64,000 nucleotides of DNA from Hyphomicrobiales bacterium (GTDB lineage: Bacteria > Pseudomonadota > Alphaproteobacteria > Rhizobiales > Xanthobacteraceae), in assembly GCA_016185205.1 (NCBI GenBank), contig JACPOA010000082.1:18050-82049 (forward strand). The letters are read 5' to 3'. The notes under the pieces are model-generated. The model saw only the letters and a list, made by a program, of their open reading frames with translations. It was not told the DNA's origin and did not search any database. This document shows, in pieces, positions 26,479 through 34,861 of this stretch. Both the position numbers and the translations under genes were made by a program. Positions within the stretch are counted from its first letter, which is position 1. Each line of letters opens with the position of its first letter.

Positions 26479-27656
26479 TGGACGCTCTATTTCACGCCTC
26501 GCCGTTCACCGGATACGTTTATCCCAATGAAACGGTTATTCCATGGACCGTGTTGATCGTGGTCTATCCCTATCTCACGGGGTTGGTCGCAGGCGCCTTC
26601 ACCATTTCAAGTTTGTACCAGGTGTTTGGCTTCACGCAATTGAGGCCGGTAGCGCATTTTGCGCTGCTCATCTCGTTGTGTTGCATGCTTACCGTTCCAC
26701 TGCCCTTACTATTGCATCTCGGCCAACCCGAGCGCGCATTCAATGCAATGATAACGCCACACGTAACCTCCGCCTTTGCGGTCTTCGGCTATGCGGCTGG
26801 TTTCTACATTATTCTGCTGGTCTTAGAGACTTGGTTTGTATTTCGACCCCACATCGTACAGCAGGCGCAGCAACGGACTGGGGTCATGCGCTGGTTCTAC
26901 AGCATCTTGTCGCTCGGATCCTATGACCTGTCCGAGAAGGCGATGAGCTATGACCGCAAATGGCTGTTCACTTTGGCAATCATCGGTATTCCCGGCGCCC
27001 ATGGACTGCATGGATATGTCGGGTTTGTGTTCGGTTCTTTGAAGTCGCGCGAGTGGTGGTCGTCCGATCTTATGCCGGTCATATTTCTATTGTCGGCGAT
27101 CATCTCCGGTACCGCGTTCGTGATCGTCCTCTATGTTGTATCTTGCAAGCTCCGCAAAGTGTCGATCGATCTATCGTGCATGAAGGTCATGGCCTATGCG
27201 CTATGGGGCTTCATGATGTTCACGCTGCTCATAGAAGGCGTCGAATTCCTCAGCCTGGTTTATCGCGGGCGTGAGGGAATCGAGGTCATCCTGGAATTCG
27301 TCACTGGGCCGCTCATCATTCCCTTCTTTATTCTGCAATTCGGCATCGGTTCGGTGCTGCCGCTGATCGTCATCACTTTCCTGATCTGGCGCGGCACCAG
27401 CGGAACAGCGCTCATTGTCGGCATCACCGGAAGCGCGATCCTTGTCCTGCTCGCGGTGCTGATGATGCGCTATAATGTTGTTATCGGCGGACAGGAAATT
27501 TCAAAAACGGCAAAAGGGTTGATCGCCTATCATCCACCCATTCTCGGCCGGGAAGGCTTGTTGGCGGCGGGCATCGTGCTGACCGTCCCGCTGATCTTGC
27601 TGTCAGTGCTGGTCCGCTTGTTCACACCTTGGCACGACTCGCCCCGGACGGCCTGA
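26478..27656 (+). CDS. NrfD/PsrC-like polytopic quinone oxidoreductase subunit
   Basis: 392 residues, translationally coupled to the ferredoxin gene. About eight to ten transmembrane helices with the NrfD/PsrC look: VIPWTVLIVVYPYLTGLVAG, HLGQPERAFNAM, IPGAHGLHGYVGFVFGS. The NrfD fold exchanges electrons with quinone and often lacks haem. With the ferredoxin and hexahaem proteins it forms a Nrf/Psr-like or alternative-complex-III-like module. It could also supply the missing membrane subunit for the molybdoenzyme at 8-11 kb, which is inference. The stop is followed by the 3' end of a group II intron on the other strand. Confidence 0.88.
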   Translation: MDALFHASPFTGYVYPNETVIPWTVLIVVYPYLTGLVAGAFTISSLYQVFGFTQLRPVAHFALLISLCCMLTVPLPLLLHLGQPERAFNAMITPHVTSAFAVFGYAAGFYIILLVLETWFVFRPHIVQQAQQRTGVMRWFYSILSLGSYDLSEKAMSYDRKWLFTLAIIGIPGAHGLHGYVGFVFGSLKSREWWSSDLMPVIFLLSAIISGTAFVIVLYVVSCKLRKVSIDLSCMKVMAYALWGFMMFTLLIEGVEFLSLVYRGREGIEVILEFVTGPLIIPFFILQFGIGSVLPLIVITFLIWRGTSGTALIVGITGSAILVLLAVLMMRYNVVIGGQEISKTAKGLIAYHPPILGREGLLAAGIVLTVPLILLSVLVRLFTPWHDSPRTA

Positions 27657-27730
27657 GCCTCAACCGCACCGACGTGGAAGACTTGGACGTGGAAGTCTTG
27701 GCCGGTTCTTGAATATCGACAGGCGTCCGA

Positions 27731-28350
27731 ATCGGGATAGGGGGGAGCCTCGCGGCTCCTCCCCTCCCACACCACCCGGCGTGCGGGTCCGCACCGGGCG
27801 GTTCGACAGGTTGAGGCAAGTGCCTGGGTGCCTGTTTTCGTTTTCGGTCGATGATTTTGCCACACGCCCGGCAATCGTCGCGGCTTCACCGCTCTGATTG
27901 GTGGTGCGCTCGAGGTTTGAAGTCGACTTCTGCGGCATCCTGTCATCGAGAAACGCGAGCATTTCACCCTTCCCATCGTTCGGCCCTTCGCCCGCCTAGG
28001 CTTCGGCGCGGCTACTATGGTCTCTGCTGACTTCTCGCTCCGCTGGTCTTGCGACCCGCGTCGCCCTTTCGGGCGCAAGGCGAGACCTCCCCGGGTAAGA
28101 CCATCGGCCTTCGCTGCACGACCGCCGGATCTACGTCGCCTTGCCTTGGTCACAACGGCTTCGTGGTCATTGGCCCACTCGCCCTGCTCGGCTCCGCCTT
28201 CTATCCGGTTCCTGTTCGTCGGCCCGCAGCTTCGCTCCCCGCTTCCTTCACGCCGGCCTTGCGGTCCGACGCTCTGCGGTTCGCTTCGCTCGCTGTGACC
28301 AGCTCACGAGAGGACTTCCACCTCCAAGTCGATGCCCATGCCGGGCGCAC
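27731..28350 (-). mobile_element. ORF-less group II intron, probably class C
   Basis: On the minus strand the element starts GTGCGCCCGGCATGGG (5' end at 28350), matching the GUGYG start of group II introns, and ends CCTATCCCGAT at 27731. Domain V is at 27802-27771: a 9-bp stem, GACC loop after a 4-bp upper stem, and a 2-base bulge on the 3' side. Domain VI follows (about 27767-27733), with a GCGA loop and an unpaired A near its 3' side. No reverse transcriptase is present; the frames inside are GC-rich shadows. The insertion point directly after a terminator is the habit of class C introns. About 620 nt long. Confidence 0.78.
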
Positions 28351-28351
28351 C

Positions 28352-28381
28352 AAAAAAACGCGCGGCATTGAGTGCCGCGCG
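28352..28381 (-). terminator. Intrinsic terminator of the small cytochrome gene, 5' exon of the intron
   Basis: Read on the minus strand, CGCGCGGCA (28381-28373) and TGCCGCGCG (28367-28359) flank a 5-base loop and are followed by seven Ts (28358-28352). The intron 5' end is at 28350. The terminator lies 84 bases after the small cytochrome stop. Confidence 0.85.
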
Positions 28382-28464
28382 TTTTGCCTTCCGAATATTG
28401 CGAACGCTGTCGGACTTGCGGTCCAACCGCAGTCGTCATCAGCCGCTATGGCGCTACGGCTCAG

Positions 28465-28689
28465 TTAGAGCTTGTTGCCGTTGTCCTTGAACTTTTGGCC
28501 GGCCGGCTTGAGCGCGCCGCCGCCCGCTGGATTCTGATGGCAGAATCCGCAGGGTTTGCCAGTTGAGGCTGCGAATTCTGGCTTGGCGCTCGCCGGTTGC
28601 GACCCAATCACGGCCATCGTGCCAACGATCAAAATCGCGGCCGCCGCGCCGCAAACAATGCCGAAAGTGTTCCTTGCATCCATTTTCAT
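28465..28689 (-). CDS. Minute periplasmic monohaem cytochrome c
   Basis: 74 residues from the ATG at complement 28687-28689 (GGAG upstream). A signal peptide (about 1-35, cleaved after ASA) leaves a mature chain of about 39 residues containing one haem site, CGFCH. The mature part has only that one His and no Met, so the sixth haem ligand is not obvious. It has Lys residues (KPAGQKFKDNGNKL). It sits beside PioAB-like genes in a position analogous to the small soluble electron carrier PioC of Rhodopseudomonas, but it is haem- rather than iron-sulfur-based. Function inferred: periplasmic shuttle. Confidence 0.72.
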   Translation of the reverse strand: MKMDARNTFGIVCGAAAAILIVGTMAVIGSQPASAKPEFAASTGKPCGFCHQNPAGGGALKPAGQKFKDNGNKL

Positions 28690-29154
28690 AGCGTTTCTCT
28701 CCGTTGCTGATAACCGACTGGTTGAACGCACTTATTATCTGTCGATGTGTCGTTTTATACACACATGGCTTTTTGCTTTTCATCAAGCCATCAACACGCT
28801 TGAACATTGATAAAAATAGCAAAAACAAAGGGCGTAACGTTGATCCAGGTCAATCTGCCGGCCGGTCCCATACACAGGGAACATTGGCAAATTTGACGCA
28901 GATCAAAGTGCGAATTGCCTTGCGCGTACATTAAAAAATGGAAATGCTAACAAGGCAAAGTTAAGGCAACAGGGGCTGAAAAAGGGGACGGGTTGCCGGG
29001 CATCGTAGGGTTGAGTGTGTGCCTAGCGACTATGATGATCCTTAAGTGTCAAAGTATTGTCGAGTAACGTCCCGTTCGGCCCAAATGATTTGGATCTACA
29101 GTCAGCGTCGCGTCGACGCGTGACGTAGAGTTTTGTGGCGGCGGGGGTGGTTAC
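28690..29154. other. Divergent control region between small cytochrome and PioA-like genes
   Basis: 465 bases with no gene. Two FNR-type boxes lie at 28840-28853 and 28893-28906 (annotated separately). Confidence 0.6.
28840..28906. promoter_or_regulatory. Pair of FNR/FixK-type boxes in the small cytochrome/PioAB divergent region
   Basis: TTGATCCAGGTCAA at 28840-28853 and TTGACGCAGATCAA at 28893-28906 each differ by one base from the perfect palindrome and are spaced 53 bases centre to centre (about five helical turns). They lie about 157 and 210 bases before the small cytochrome start and 250-310 bases before the decahaem gene. Confidence 0.68.
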
Positions 29155-30510
29155 GTGAAAAACTGTGATCGTAGAGCAGCCGATATTGCTTCCAACGAAG
29201 CGTCGTCAGCGCAAGTTACGCAAAAATCAAAATTCAGATTGAGTAGAAAATTTTTATTCTTTACAGCGTCAGCGCTCATCTTCGGCACTTCGCTGGGCCT
29301 GACCCAATCCGTCAAGGCCGATGGAGCTTTAACCGTCGCGGGCATCCAGTCGGCGCTGCAGGGTGAGCAGCAAGCGCTCAAGTCACAGCAAGCCACCCAG
29401 GCTTCCCAGCAAGACGATGCCGTGTCGGCGCTGAGCAGCTTTGCCCAGCAGATCGGCGCTCCGGCCGCCAAGGCGGACGCCAAGTTCGACGATCAAGCCT
29501 TCGCGGCGCTGCAAGATTTCGCGCAGCGCCTGGGTACGGCACAGCCGCAGTCGATCAAGGCCCTGCCGAAAGTGGCCGAGGCCAAGAGCTTGCTCGAGTT
29601 CCTCCAGCAGGGAGGCTCCTCTTCGCAAAGCGAGCCTGCCGCACCGCCAAAAAGTTCGGCTGCCGGCGGGAAGCGTACGAGCGCGCCCGTCGAAGCTCAC
29701 TTTGTCGGGGCCAAGGCTTGCTTGACTTGCCACGCGAAACAGACCGCGGAGTTCGAGCGGACCCTGATGGGCAAGATCGGTAAGACCCAAAAGGGTAAAT
29801 TTGAGTGCGAGAACTGCCATGGTCCGGGCTCGGCCCACGTGAAGGCCGGCGGCGGACGCGGCGTTGGCGGCATCCTGTCGTTCGGCAAAGATGATCCGCG
29901 TTCCGTCGAGGAAAGAAATGGCCTCTGCCTTGGCTGTCACCAGAAGGGCGAGCGCAATTACTGGGCCGGCAGCATTCACGAAACGCGCGGAGTTGCCTGC
30001 ACCAACTGCCACACCGTCATGAAAGACGTGTCGCGCAAGCACGCGCTGAAGACCGAAGTTGAGGCCGAGACCTGTTATCAGTGCCATCAGCTCAAGCGGG
30101 CGCAGATGCAGTACTCGTCGCACATGCCGATTCGCGAGGGCAAGGTGACGTGTTCGAACTGCCATAATCCGCATGGCAGCATCACGGAAAAACTGATCCG
30201 TGAAGCCTCGGTGAACGACAACTGCTACAAGTGCCATGCCGAGAAGCGCGGTCCGTATCTTTGGGAACACGCGCCGGTGCGTGAGAGCTGCCTGAACTGC
30301 CACAAGCCGCACGGTTCGAATTACGAGTACCTGCTGCAAGTGGCGCGGCCGCGGCTGTGCAACGAATGCCACACCGCCGTTCACAACCCGACTGCCAGTG
30401 GCGGATTCGGTTTCCCGAACACCGCCTATGTGTTGGGTCGCGCTTGCGGCAACTGCCACAGCAATATCCACGGTTCCAACCACCCGAACGGTATGCTTTT
30501 CCTGCGATAA
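29155..30510 (+). CDS. Decahaem cytochrome c, PioA/MtrA/DmsE family
   Basis: 451 residues from a GTG start at 29155. Signal segment about residues 28-56 (FLFFTASALIFGTSLGL...), then a non-haem N-terminal extension of about 115 residues rich in Gln/Ala/Ser, and a haem domain from about residue 180 with ten CXXCH motifs (CLTCH, CENCH, CLGCH, CTNCH, CYQCH, CSNCH, CYKCH, CLNCH, CNECH, CGNCH). MtrA-family proteins sit inside an outer-membrane barrel and wire electrons across the membrane. The long N-terminal extension is a feature of PioA of phototrophic Fe(II)-oxidising Rhodopseudomonas. The next gene encodes the matching porin. Confidence 0.9.
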   Translation: MKNCDRRAADIASNEASSAQVTQKSKFRLSRKFLFFTASALIFGTSLGLTQSVKADGALTVAGIQSALQGEQQALKSQQATQASQQDDAVSALSSFAQQIGAPAAKADAKFDDQAFAALQDFAQRLGTAQPQSIKALPKVAEAKSLLEFLQQGGSSSQSEPAAPPKSSAAGGKRTSAPVEAHFVGAKACLTCHAKQTAEFERTLMGKIGKTQKGKFECENCHGPGSAHVKAGGGRGVGGILSFGKDDPRSVEERNGLCLGCHQKGERNYWAGSIHETRGVACTNCHTVMKDVSRKHALKTEVEAETCYQCHQLKRAQMQYSSHMPIREGKVTCSNCHNPHGSITEKLIREASVNDNCYKCHAEKRGPYLWEHAPVRESCLNCHKPHGSNYEYLLQVARPRLCNECHTAVHNPTASGGFGFPNTAYVLGRACGNCHSNIHGSNHPNGMLFLR

Positions 30511-30568
30511 GAACCGATATTCGAGAGCCGACGATCGTACTGAGAGTTTACAGGTAGGGGCGACGACT

Positions 30569-32797
30569 ATGAAAATGCGGGCTGGATTTCTAGCAACATG
30601 CGCGGCGAGTGCCTTGGTCATCGGCATGGGATTCGCTTCGCCGGCGCTGGCCGCCGACCAGATGGTCACGAAGGCGCCGGCGGCCGAACCACTGCAGTGG
30701 TGGTACGAGGGCTTCATTGAAGTCGGCGCTCGCTTCAACCTGAACAATCCGGACAAGAGAACGTTAGGAAAGTTCTACGAGTATCGTGACCTCAGGCCCG
30801 GCGTGTTCGGCAATTTCTATATTGCCGCGCATAGGAACAACCCCATCGATATCGCCTTCTGGGGGAAGAACGTCGGCTACAATGACCAGGCCTTCGGTCT
30901 CGATTTCGCAAAGCCGGGCGAGCACTATCTGTCCCTGGGGTGGGACGAAACTCCGAAAGTTTACTCCAAGAACGCCAAGACCTTGTATGACGGCGTCGGC
31001 ACCAACAACCTGACCATTCCAATATTCTTGACGCCGCCGCCAGGGGCCGGGCCGGCGGCAGCCATCGCTGCCAACAGCAAGGTTTTTGACCTCCAATACC
31101 GTCGTGATACGTTTAGCGTGAATCATCGCTGGACTCCCACCGATGCTTGGGATGTCAACGTCGACTACACGCATTTGCGCCGCCAAGGGACTCAGCCATT
31201 AGGGGCAGTATCGTTCTCAAACATCAACACACGATCGGCTTTCGAGCTTCCGAAGCCGGTCGATGACGTCACCCAGAACGGCAATATCAAAGGCGAATAT
31301 GCCGGCTCCACCCCATGGGGCAAGCCGTTCAACGTCGCGCTTGGCTACGGCTTCTCGCTCTACAACAACGCCGATAATGCCCTAGTCTTCCAGAATCCGT
31401 GGAATGCGGTCAATCCCGCAGGCGCGCCGCTCAATAACCGATATTCGCTGGCGCCGGACAATAAGGCGCAAACCCTGAGCTTGTCCGGAGGCGTCGGCCT
31501 GCCTTGGAACAGCCGCTATATGGGCACGTTCCAATACACAAAGATGCAGCAGCAAGACTCGATCCTGCCATGGACGAGCAATCCGCTGGTTCCGACGCCC
31601 GTGTTCACGACGCCGAACCGTGACGTGAACACGACACTGTTCAACAACGTGCTCAATACGCAGATTACCGCGGATCTGAAATCGACCCTGCGCTACCGCT
31701 ACTACGACTTCCGCTATTCTAATAACACACCAGTCATTGTGGTCGGACCGTGGAATGCTAACCCCGACTCGAATACGGGTTTTGAGGGTACGGAAATTAC
31801 CTACCCGAAAAGTTATACCAAACAGAACGCCAGCGCTGAATTGGCTTGGCGTGCGGTGAAATGGCTGAACGTCGGCGCCGGCTATGATTGGGAACGCTGG
31901 GACCGTGACTACCGCGATACCGCTGTTACCAACGAGAACATAGTCAAGGTATTCGCCGACTCCAAATGGGCGGTCTGGTCCACGATGCGGGCGAGCTTGC
32001 AGTATGGCGAGCGGCGGTACAATCAATATATCACTATGGTCGAAGTCAATAACGATGCCATGCGAATGAAGGATCTCGCCAATCGGGACCGCTTCAAAGG
32101 CATGGCCTCCTGGGCCGTCGACGTCACCCCGATGATCACGGTCACGCCGAACGGCGGCTTCCTCAACGACGATTACAAGACCGATATCCTTGCCAGACCG
32201 GAAGCCGAAATCGGACTCAAGCACACTCGTTCGTGGAACGTCGGGACCGATGTCGCGTTTAATGTCAATCGCAACGCGGCCCTCTACGTTTCCTACAATT
32301 ATGAAAGCTCCTATCGTCAAGTCTACCAGAACGGTCCCGATCCTGACCTGAACATCGAATCGCGTGACGGGATCCACACCTTCATAGTTGGCAGCAAGGT
32401 CGCGCTGATTCCCGAAAAGCTGCTTGTTGACGCAAACTACACCTGGACCAGGTCGACATCGAAGTGGGACCTGAGCTGCGGGCCATTCGGCTGCCGATAC
32501 AGCCCGCTGGCGACGTTCCCGGACTCTCACAACACGTTGCAGCGTCTCGATGTGCAGGCGAAATACTTCCTCGATGACTCTTGGGTCCGCGGCTTTGGTT
32601 GGGCCGGGAAAGCCTTCGTGAAGGCTCGCGTGCTGTGGGAGAGGAATTCGTCCGACGCTTGGCAGCCTCTCCAAAATCAGCTTGGTTGGCTCGTCAACCC
32701 CGGCAACACCACGACGGCATATTCGATCTGGATGGGCACCGGCAATCCGAACTACGACGTGGTATTGGGCCAGCTGTCCTTCGGCGTGAAGTGGTGA
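30569..32797 (+). CDS. Outer-membrane porin of decahaem conduit, PioB/MtrB family
   Basis: 742 residues from MKMRAGFLAT (ATG at 30569). Signal peptide about 1-29 (ending ALAAD). The rest is alternating hydrophobic/polar beta-strand sequence with many aromatic girdle residues and a C-terminal GVKW end typical of outer-membrane barrels. MtrB/PioB family features include GFIEVGARFNLNN and GKFYEYRDLRPG near the N-terminus. It sheaths the decahaem cytochrome encoded 58 bases upstream. I see no CXXC near the N-terminus as in Shewanella MtrB. No outer-surface MtrC/OmcA-type cytochrome is encoded here. Confidence 0.88.
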   Translation: MKMRAGFLATCAASALVIGMGFASPALAADQMVTKAPAAEPLQWWYEGFIEVGARFNLNNPDKRTLGKFYEYRDLRPGVFGNFYIAAHRNNPIDIAFWGKNVGYNDQAFGLDFAKPGEHYLSLGWDETPKVYSKNAKTLYDGVGTNNLTIPIFLTPPPGAGPAAAIAANSKVFDLQYRRDTFSVNHRWTPTDAWDVNVDYTHLRRQGTQPLGAVSFSNINTRSAFELPKPVDDVTQNGNIKGEYAGSTPWGKPFNVALGYGFSLYNNADNALVFQNPWNAVNPAGAPLNNRYSLAPDNKAQTLSLSGGVGLPWNSRYMGTFQYTKMQQQDSILPWTSNPLVPTPVFTTPNRDVNTTLFNNVLNTQITADLKSTLRYRYYDFRYSNNTPVIVVGPWNANPDSNTGFEGTEITYPKSYTKQNASAELAWRAVKWLNVGAGYDWERWDRDYRDTAVTNENIVKVFADSKWAVWSTMRASLQYGERRYNQYITMVEVNNDAMRMKDLANRDRFKGMASWAVDVTPMITVTPNGGFLNDDYKTDILARPEAEIGLKHTRSWNVGTDVAFNVNRNAALYVSYNYESSYRQVYQNGPDPDLNIESRDGIHTFIVGSKVALIPEKLLVDANYTWTRSTSKWDLSCGPFGCRYSPLATFPDSHNTLQRLDVQAKYFLDDSWVRGFGWAGKAFVKARVLWERNSSDAWQPLQNQLGWLVNPGNTTTAYSIWMGTGNPNYDVVLGQLSFGVKW

Positions 32798-32839
32798 GTT
32801 GGCCGCAAGACGCCGTCCTTCCTCAGTAATACACGATCG

Positions 32840-32869
32840 GGAGCGGCCTTCGGGCCGCTCCTTTCGTTT
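32840..32869 (+). terminator. Intrinsic terminator after pioB-like gene
   Basis: GGAGCGGCC (32840-32848), loop TTCG, GGCCGCTCC (32853-32861), then TTTCGTTT. It begins 43 bases after the porin stop codon. Confidence 0.88.
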
Positions 32870-32944
32870 GAGCCGCCTGCTTTGCTTGCGGGTGGCGGCC
32901 GCGCTCAGCCAAGCACCGTACGCTTAGTCCCGGACCGGACTTTT

Positions 32945-32958
32945 TTGATATGCGTCAA
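32945..32958. promoter_or_regulatory. FNR/FixK-type box upstream of monohaem cytochrome
   Basis: TTGATATGCGTCAA differs by one base from the perfect palindrome. It is centred about 94 bases before the start codon at 33046. Confidence 0.66.
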
Positions 32959-33045
32959 TCGCGAATCCGCCTATAATTATAAGATGATACCGCTCGCTGG
33001 GGCACCGGCGAGGACGACACCCCTTGAAATGGCAGGAGACCGGCT

Positions 33046-33489
33046 ATGAAGCGGCAACCTCTTTTATTGGCAGCGGGGGCTGCGCTGGCCGTTGTGGCGG
33101 CGGTGGGCCTGACGCTCACCACCTCGTCCCCGGCCTATTGTCAGGCCGCGCCCAAGACCGCGCCTAAGGCGCAGACCAGCCAGAGCAAGCAGAGCTTCCG
33201 CGAGGATATCGTGCCGATCTTCAAGGGCCGCTGCGAGAGTTGCCATCAGCCGAACGGCGAAGGCACCCAGAAGAGCGGGCTCGACCTCACCAGCTATGCC
33301 GGCGTCATGAAGGGCACCAAGTTCGGGCCCATGGTCATCCCGGGCGATCCGGAGAGCAGCAATCTGATGCTGTTGCTCGATTGGCGCGCGTCGGCGGAGC
33401 TGCGCATGCCGCACGGCAAGAAGCAGCTGTCGTCGTGCGACCGCAACGCCATCCGCGCCTGGATCCGCGAGGGCGCCAAGGACAATTGA
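33046..33489 (+). CDS. Periplasmic monohaem cytochrome c (PSCyt1-like domain)
   Basis: 147 residues, ATG at 33046 with GGAG eight bases upstream. A signal peptide of about 34 residues is followed by an Ala/Lys/Gln linker and a C-type domain with one haem site in FKGRCESCHQPNGEG (about residue 66). The pattern SGLDLTSYAGVMKG and VIPGDPESSNL is that of planctomycete-type/c-type cytochrome domains found in many respiratory operons. Transcribed alone downstream of the PioAB-like operon terminator, with its own FNR-type box. Probably a small periplasmic carrier. Confidence 0.82.
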   Translation: MKRQPLLLAAGAALAVVAAVGLTLTTSSPAYCQAAPKTAPKAQTSQSKQSFREDIVPIFKGRCESCHQPNGEGTQKSGLDLTSYAGVMKGTKFGPMVIPGDPESSNLMLLLDWRASAELRMPHGKKQLSSCDRNAIRAWIREGAKDN

Positions 33490-33608
33490 CCGCGGGCAGC
33501 GCGCCAGTGGTCTTGGAGCCGCCGAACTCGTGCAGAGTTTCGGATAATTGCGGAGGGCGCTTCGCTCACGCGAGCATGACGCAGAACATCCCAAGAATGG
33601 CTCCCCCG

Positions 33609-34016
33609 TCAAAGCGGTTGCACGAGCTTTTCAAAGGTCGTGTTGACACAACGGCGTATCAGCCGATCATCGGCGGTGACGAGTGGTGAGGTGTTTCGTT
33701 CAGCCAATGCCAAATAAAAACAGTCATAGGCGGGATGACGTAACTCGATGGCGATTGCGAGTGCACGGTCTTTCAACACACTCGTTGGCACCAATTCTTC
33801 GAATGCTTTGACGACCTCACGCACGGCAGATATGGCGGTTTCCGCCATCAACCTGTCAAATGTCACGAATTTCCAAGCGGCGTTGGTAATTTCGGCAATC
33901 ACTAGATCGGGTGCAATGAGGCGTTCTTCCGATCGCAACAGTTGTTCTGCCCGATCCGATCCGTTGAGCTGAAAACACCAGCGCAAAGCAACACTTGCAT
34001 CGACGACGATTGTCAT
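33609..34016 (-). CDS. vapC: VapC-family PIN-domain toxin
   Basis: 135 residues. PIN-domain acidic residues: Asp6 in IVVDASVALRW, the conserved Glu in IAEITNAAW, Asp in AYDCFYLALAE and Asp in VTADDRLI. VapC toxins are Mg-dependent ribonucleases held inactive by VapB. The start codon overlaps the antitoxin stop by four bases (ATGA), so the pair is coupled. It sits between the cytochrome island and ccm genes; convergent with the cytochrome gene at 33 kb. Confidence 0.9.
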   Translation of the reverse strand: MTIVVDASVALRWCFQLNGSDRAEQLLRSEERLIAPDLVIAEITNAAWKFVTFDRLMAETAISAVREVVKAFEELVPTSVLKDRALAIAIELRHPAYDCFYLALAERNTSPLVTADDRLIRRCVNTTFEKLVQPL

Positions 34017-34255
34017 TCGTCGAACTCGTCGTCGCGGCCGCGCCGAATAGCTGCCCGCGTATCGACATCGCCAAGAGGCGGAGACATCGCTCGGAGTTTT
34101 TGGAACAAAGCGATTTTCTCCTCGGGCGTGAGGGGCGCAGCGTTGGTGAGAACGTCACGCAACACTTGCTCGAGCGAGCAACCCTTGAGCTCGGCTTTCG
34201 TCTTCAAGCTCTCGATCACTCGTTCATCGAGATTGCGAACTAGAACTTGTCCCAT
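34013..34255 (-). CDS. vapB: VapB/FitA-like ribbon-helix-helix antitoxin
   Basis: 80 residues. The N-terminal MGQVLVRNLDERVIESLKTK matches the FitA/Arc-type ribbon-helix-helix DNA-binding segment. The acidic C-terminus (about 55-80) would wrap the toxin. First gene of the toxin-antitoxin operon, which it probably autoregulates. Confidence 0.87.
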   Translation of the reverse strand: MGQVLVRNLDERVIESLKTKAELKGCSLEQVLRDVLTNAAPLTPEEKIALFQKLRAMSPPLGDVDTRAAIRRGRDDEFDE

Positions 34256-34388
34256 CCGAGGTCTCTATTGCTATCAAAAACGATAGCACGCTTATTCCCT
34301 CAGTGTAAATGCAATTAATGGGTTTAAATGAGTGGTTCACGCGAGGCGTGCCGCCACCCGTGAGCTAAGGCCTTGTCGGTTGTTGAGC

Positions 34389-34856
34389 CTATTCGCCCGG
34401 CTTGGCCAGGCTGGCGATGCGGCGCTGCTCGTCCCCGCTGAGCGCCGCTTCCGCCACGCTCACGGTCTTGCGCCGGCGGGCCAGGACGACCAGCGCGCCT
34501 ATGCCAATGAGCAGCACCACCGGCGCCACGCTCCACAGCAGCAAAGTGTTCAATTCGACCGGCGGCTTGAGCAGCACGAACGCGCCGTAGCGATCCACCA
34601 GGAATTTGATCACCTCGCTGTCGCTGTCGCCCTGGGTGAGCCGCTCGCGCACCAGCAGCCGCAGGTCGCGGGCGAGCGGGGCTTCCGAATCGTCGATCGA
34701 CTGGTTCTGGCAGACCATGCAGCGCAATTCTTGCGACAGATTGCGCGCCCGCGTCTCCAAGGCCGGGTCCTTGAGGATTTCGTCCGGCTGCACCGCCAGC
34801 GCCGCGCCGGGCGACAGCAGCGCGGCCAGCAATGCGACAGTTGCAAGGTGACGCAT
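34389..34856 (-). CDS. ccmH: Cytochrome c maturation protein CcmH (CycL)
   Basis: 155 residues. Signal peptide (about 1-21), then the redox motif in LRCMVCQNQSIDDSEAPLA, the CcmH signature LRCxxCQNQ, and a C-terminal transmembrane helix (about 105-128). CcmH helps reduce the apocytochrome CXXCH thiols before haem ligation by CcmF. Last gene of ccmIEFH on the minus strand, starting 5 bases after ccmF ends. Confidence 0.95.
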   Translation of the reverse strand: MRHLATVALLAALLSPGAALAVQPDEILKDPALETRARNLSQELRCMVCQNQSIDDSEAPLARDLRLLVRERLTQGDSDSEVIKFLVDRYGAFVLLKPPVELNTLLLWSVAPVVLLIGIGALVVLARRRKTVSVAEAALSGDEQRRIASLAKPGE

Positions 34857-34861
34857 GGTCC

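Noticed and set aside
27530..28153. Minus-strand frame of 207 codons over the intron
   Set aside because: It crosses intron domains V/VI and shows Arg/Pro/Ser-rich repeat-like sequence without reverse transcriptase motifs; explained by the RNA element.
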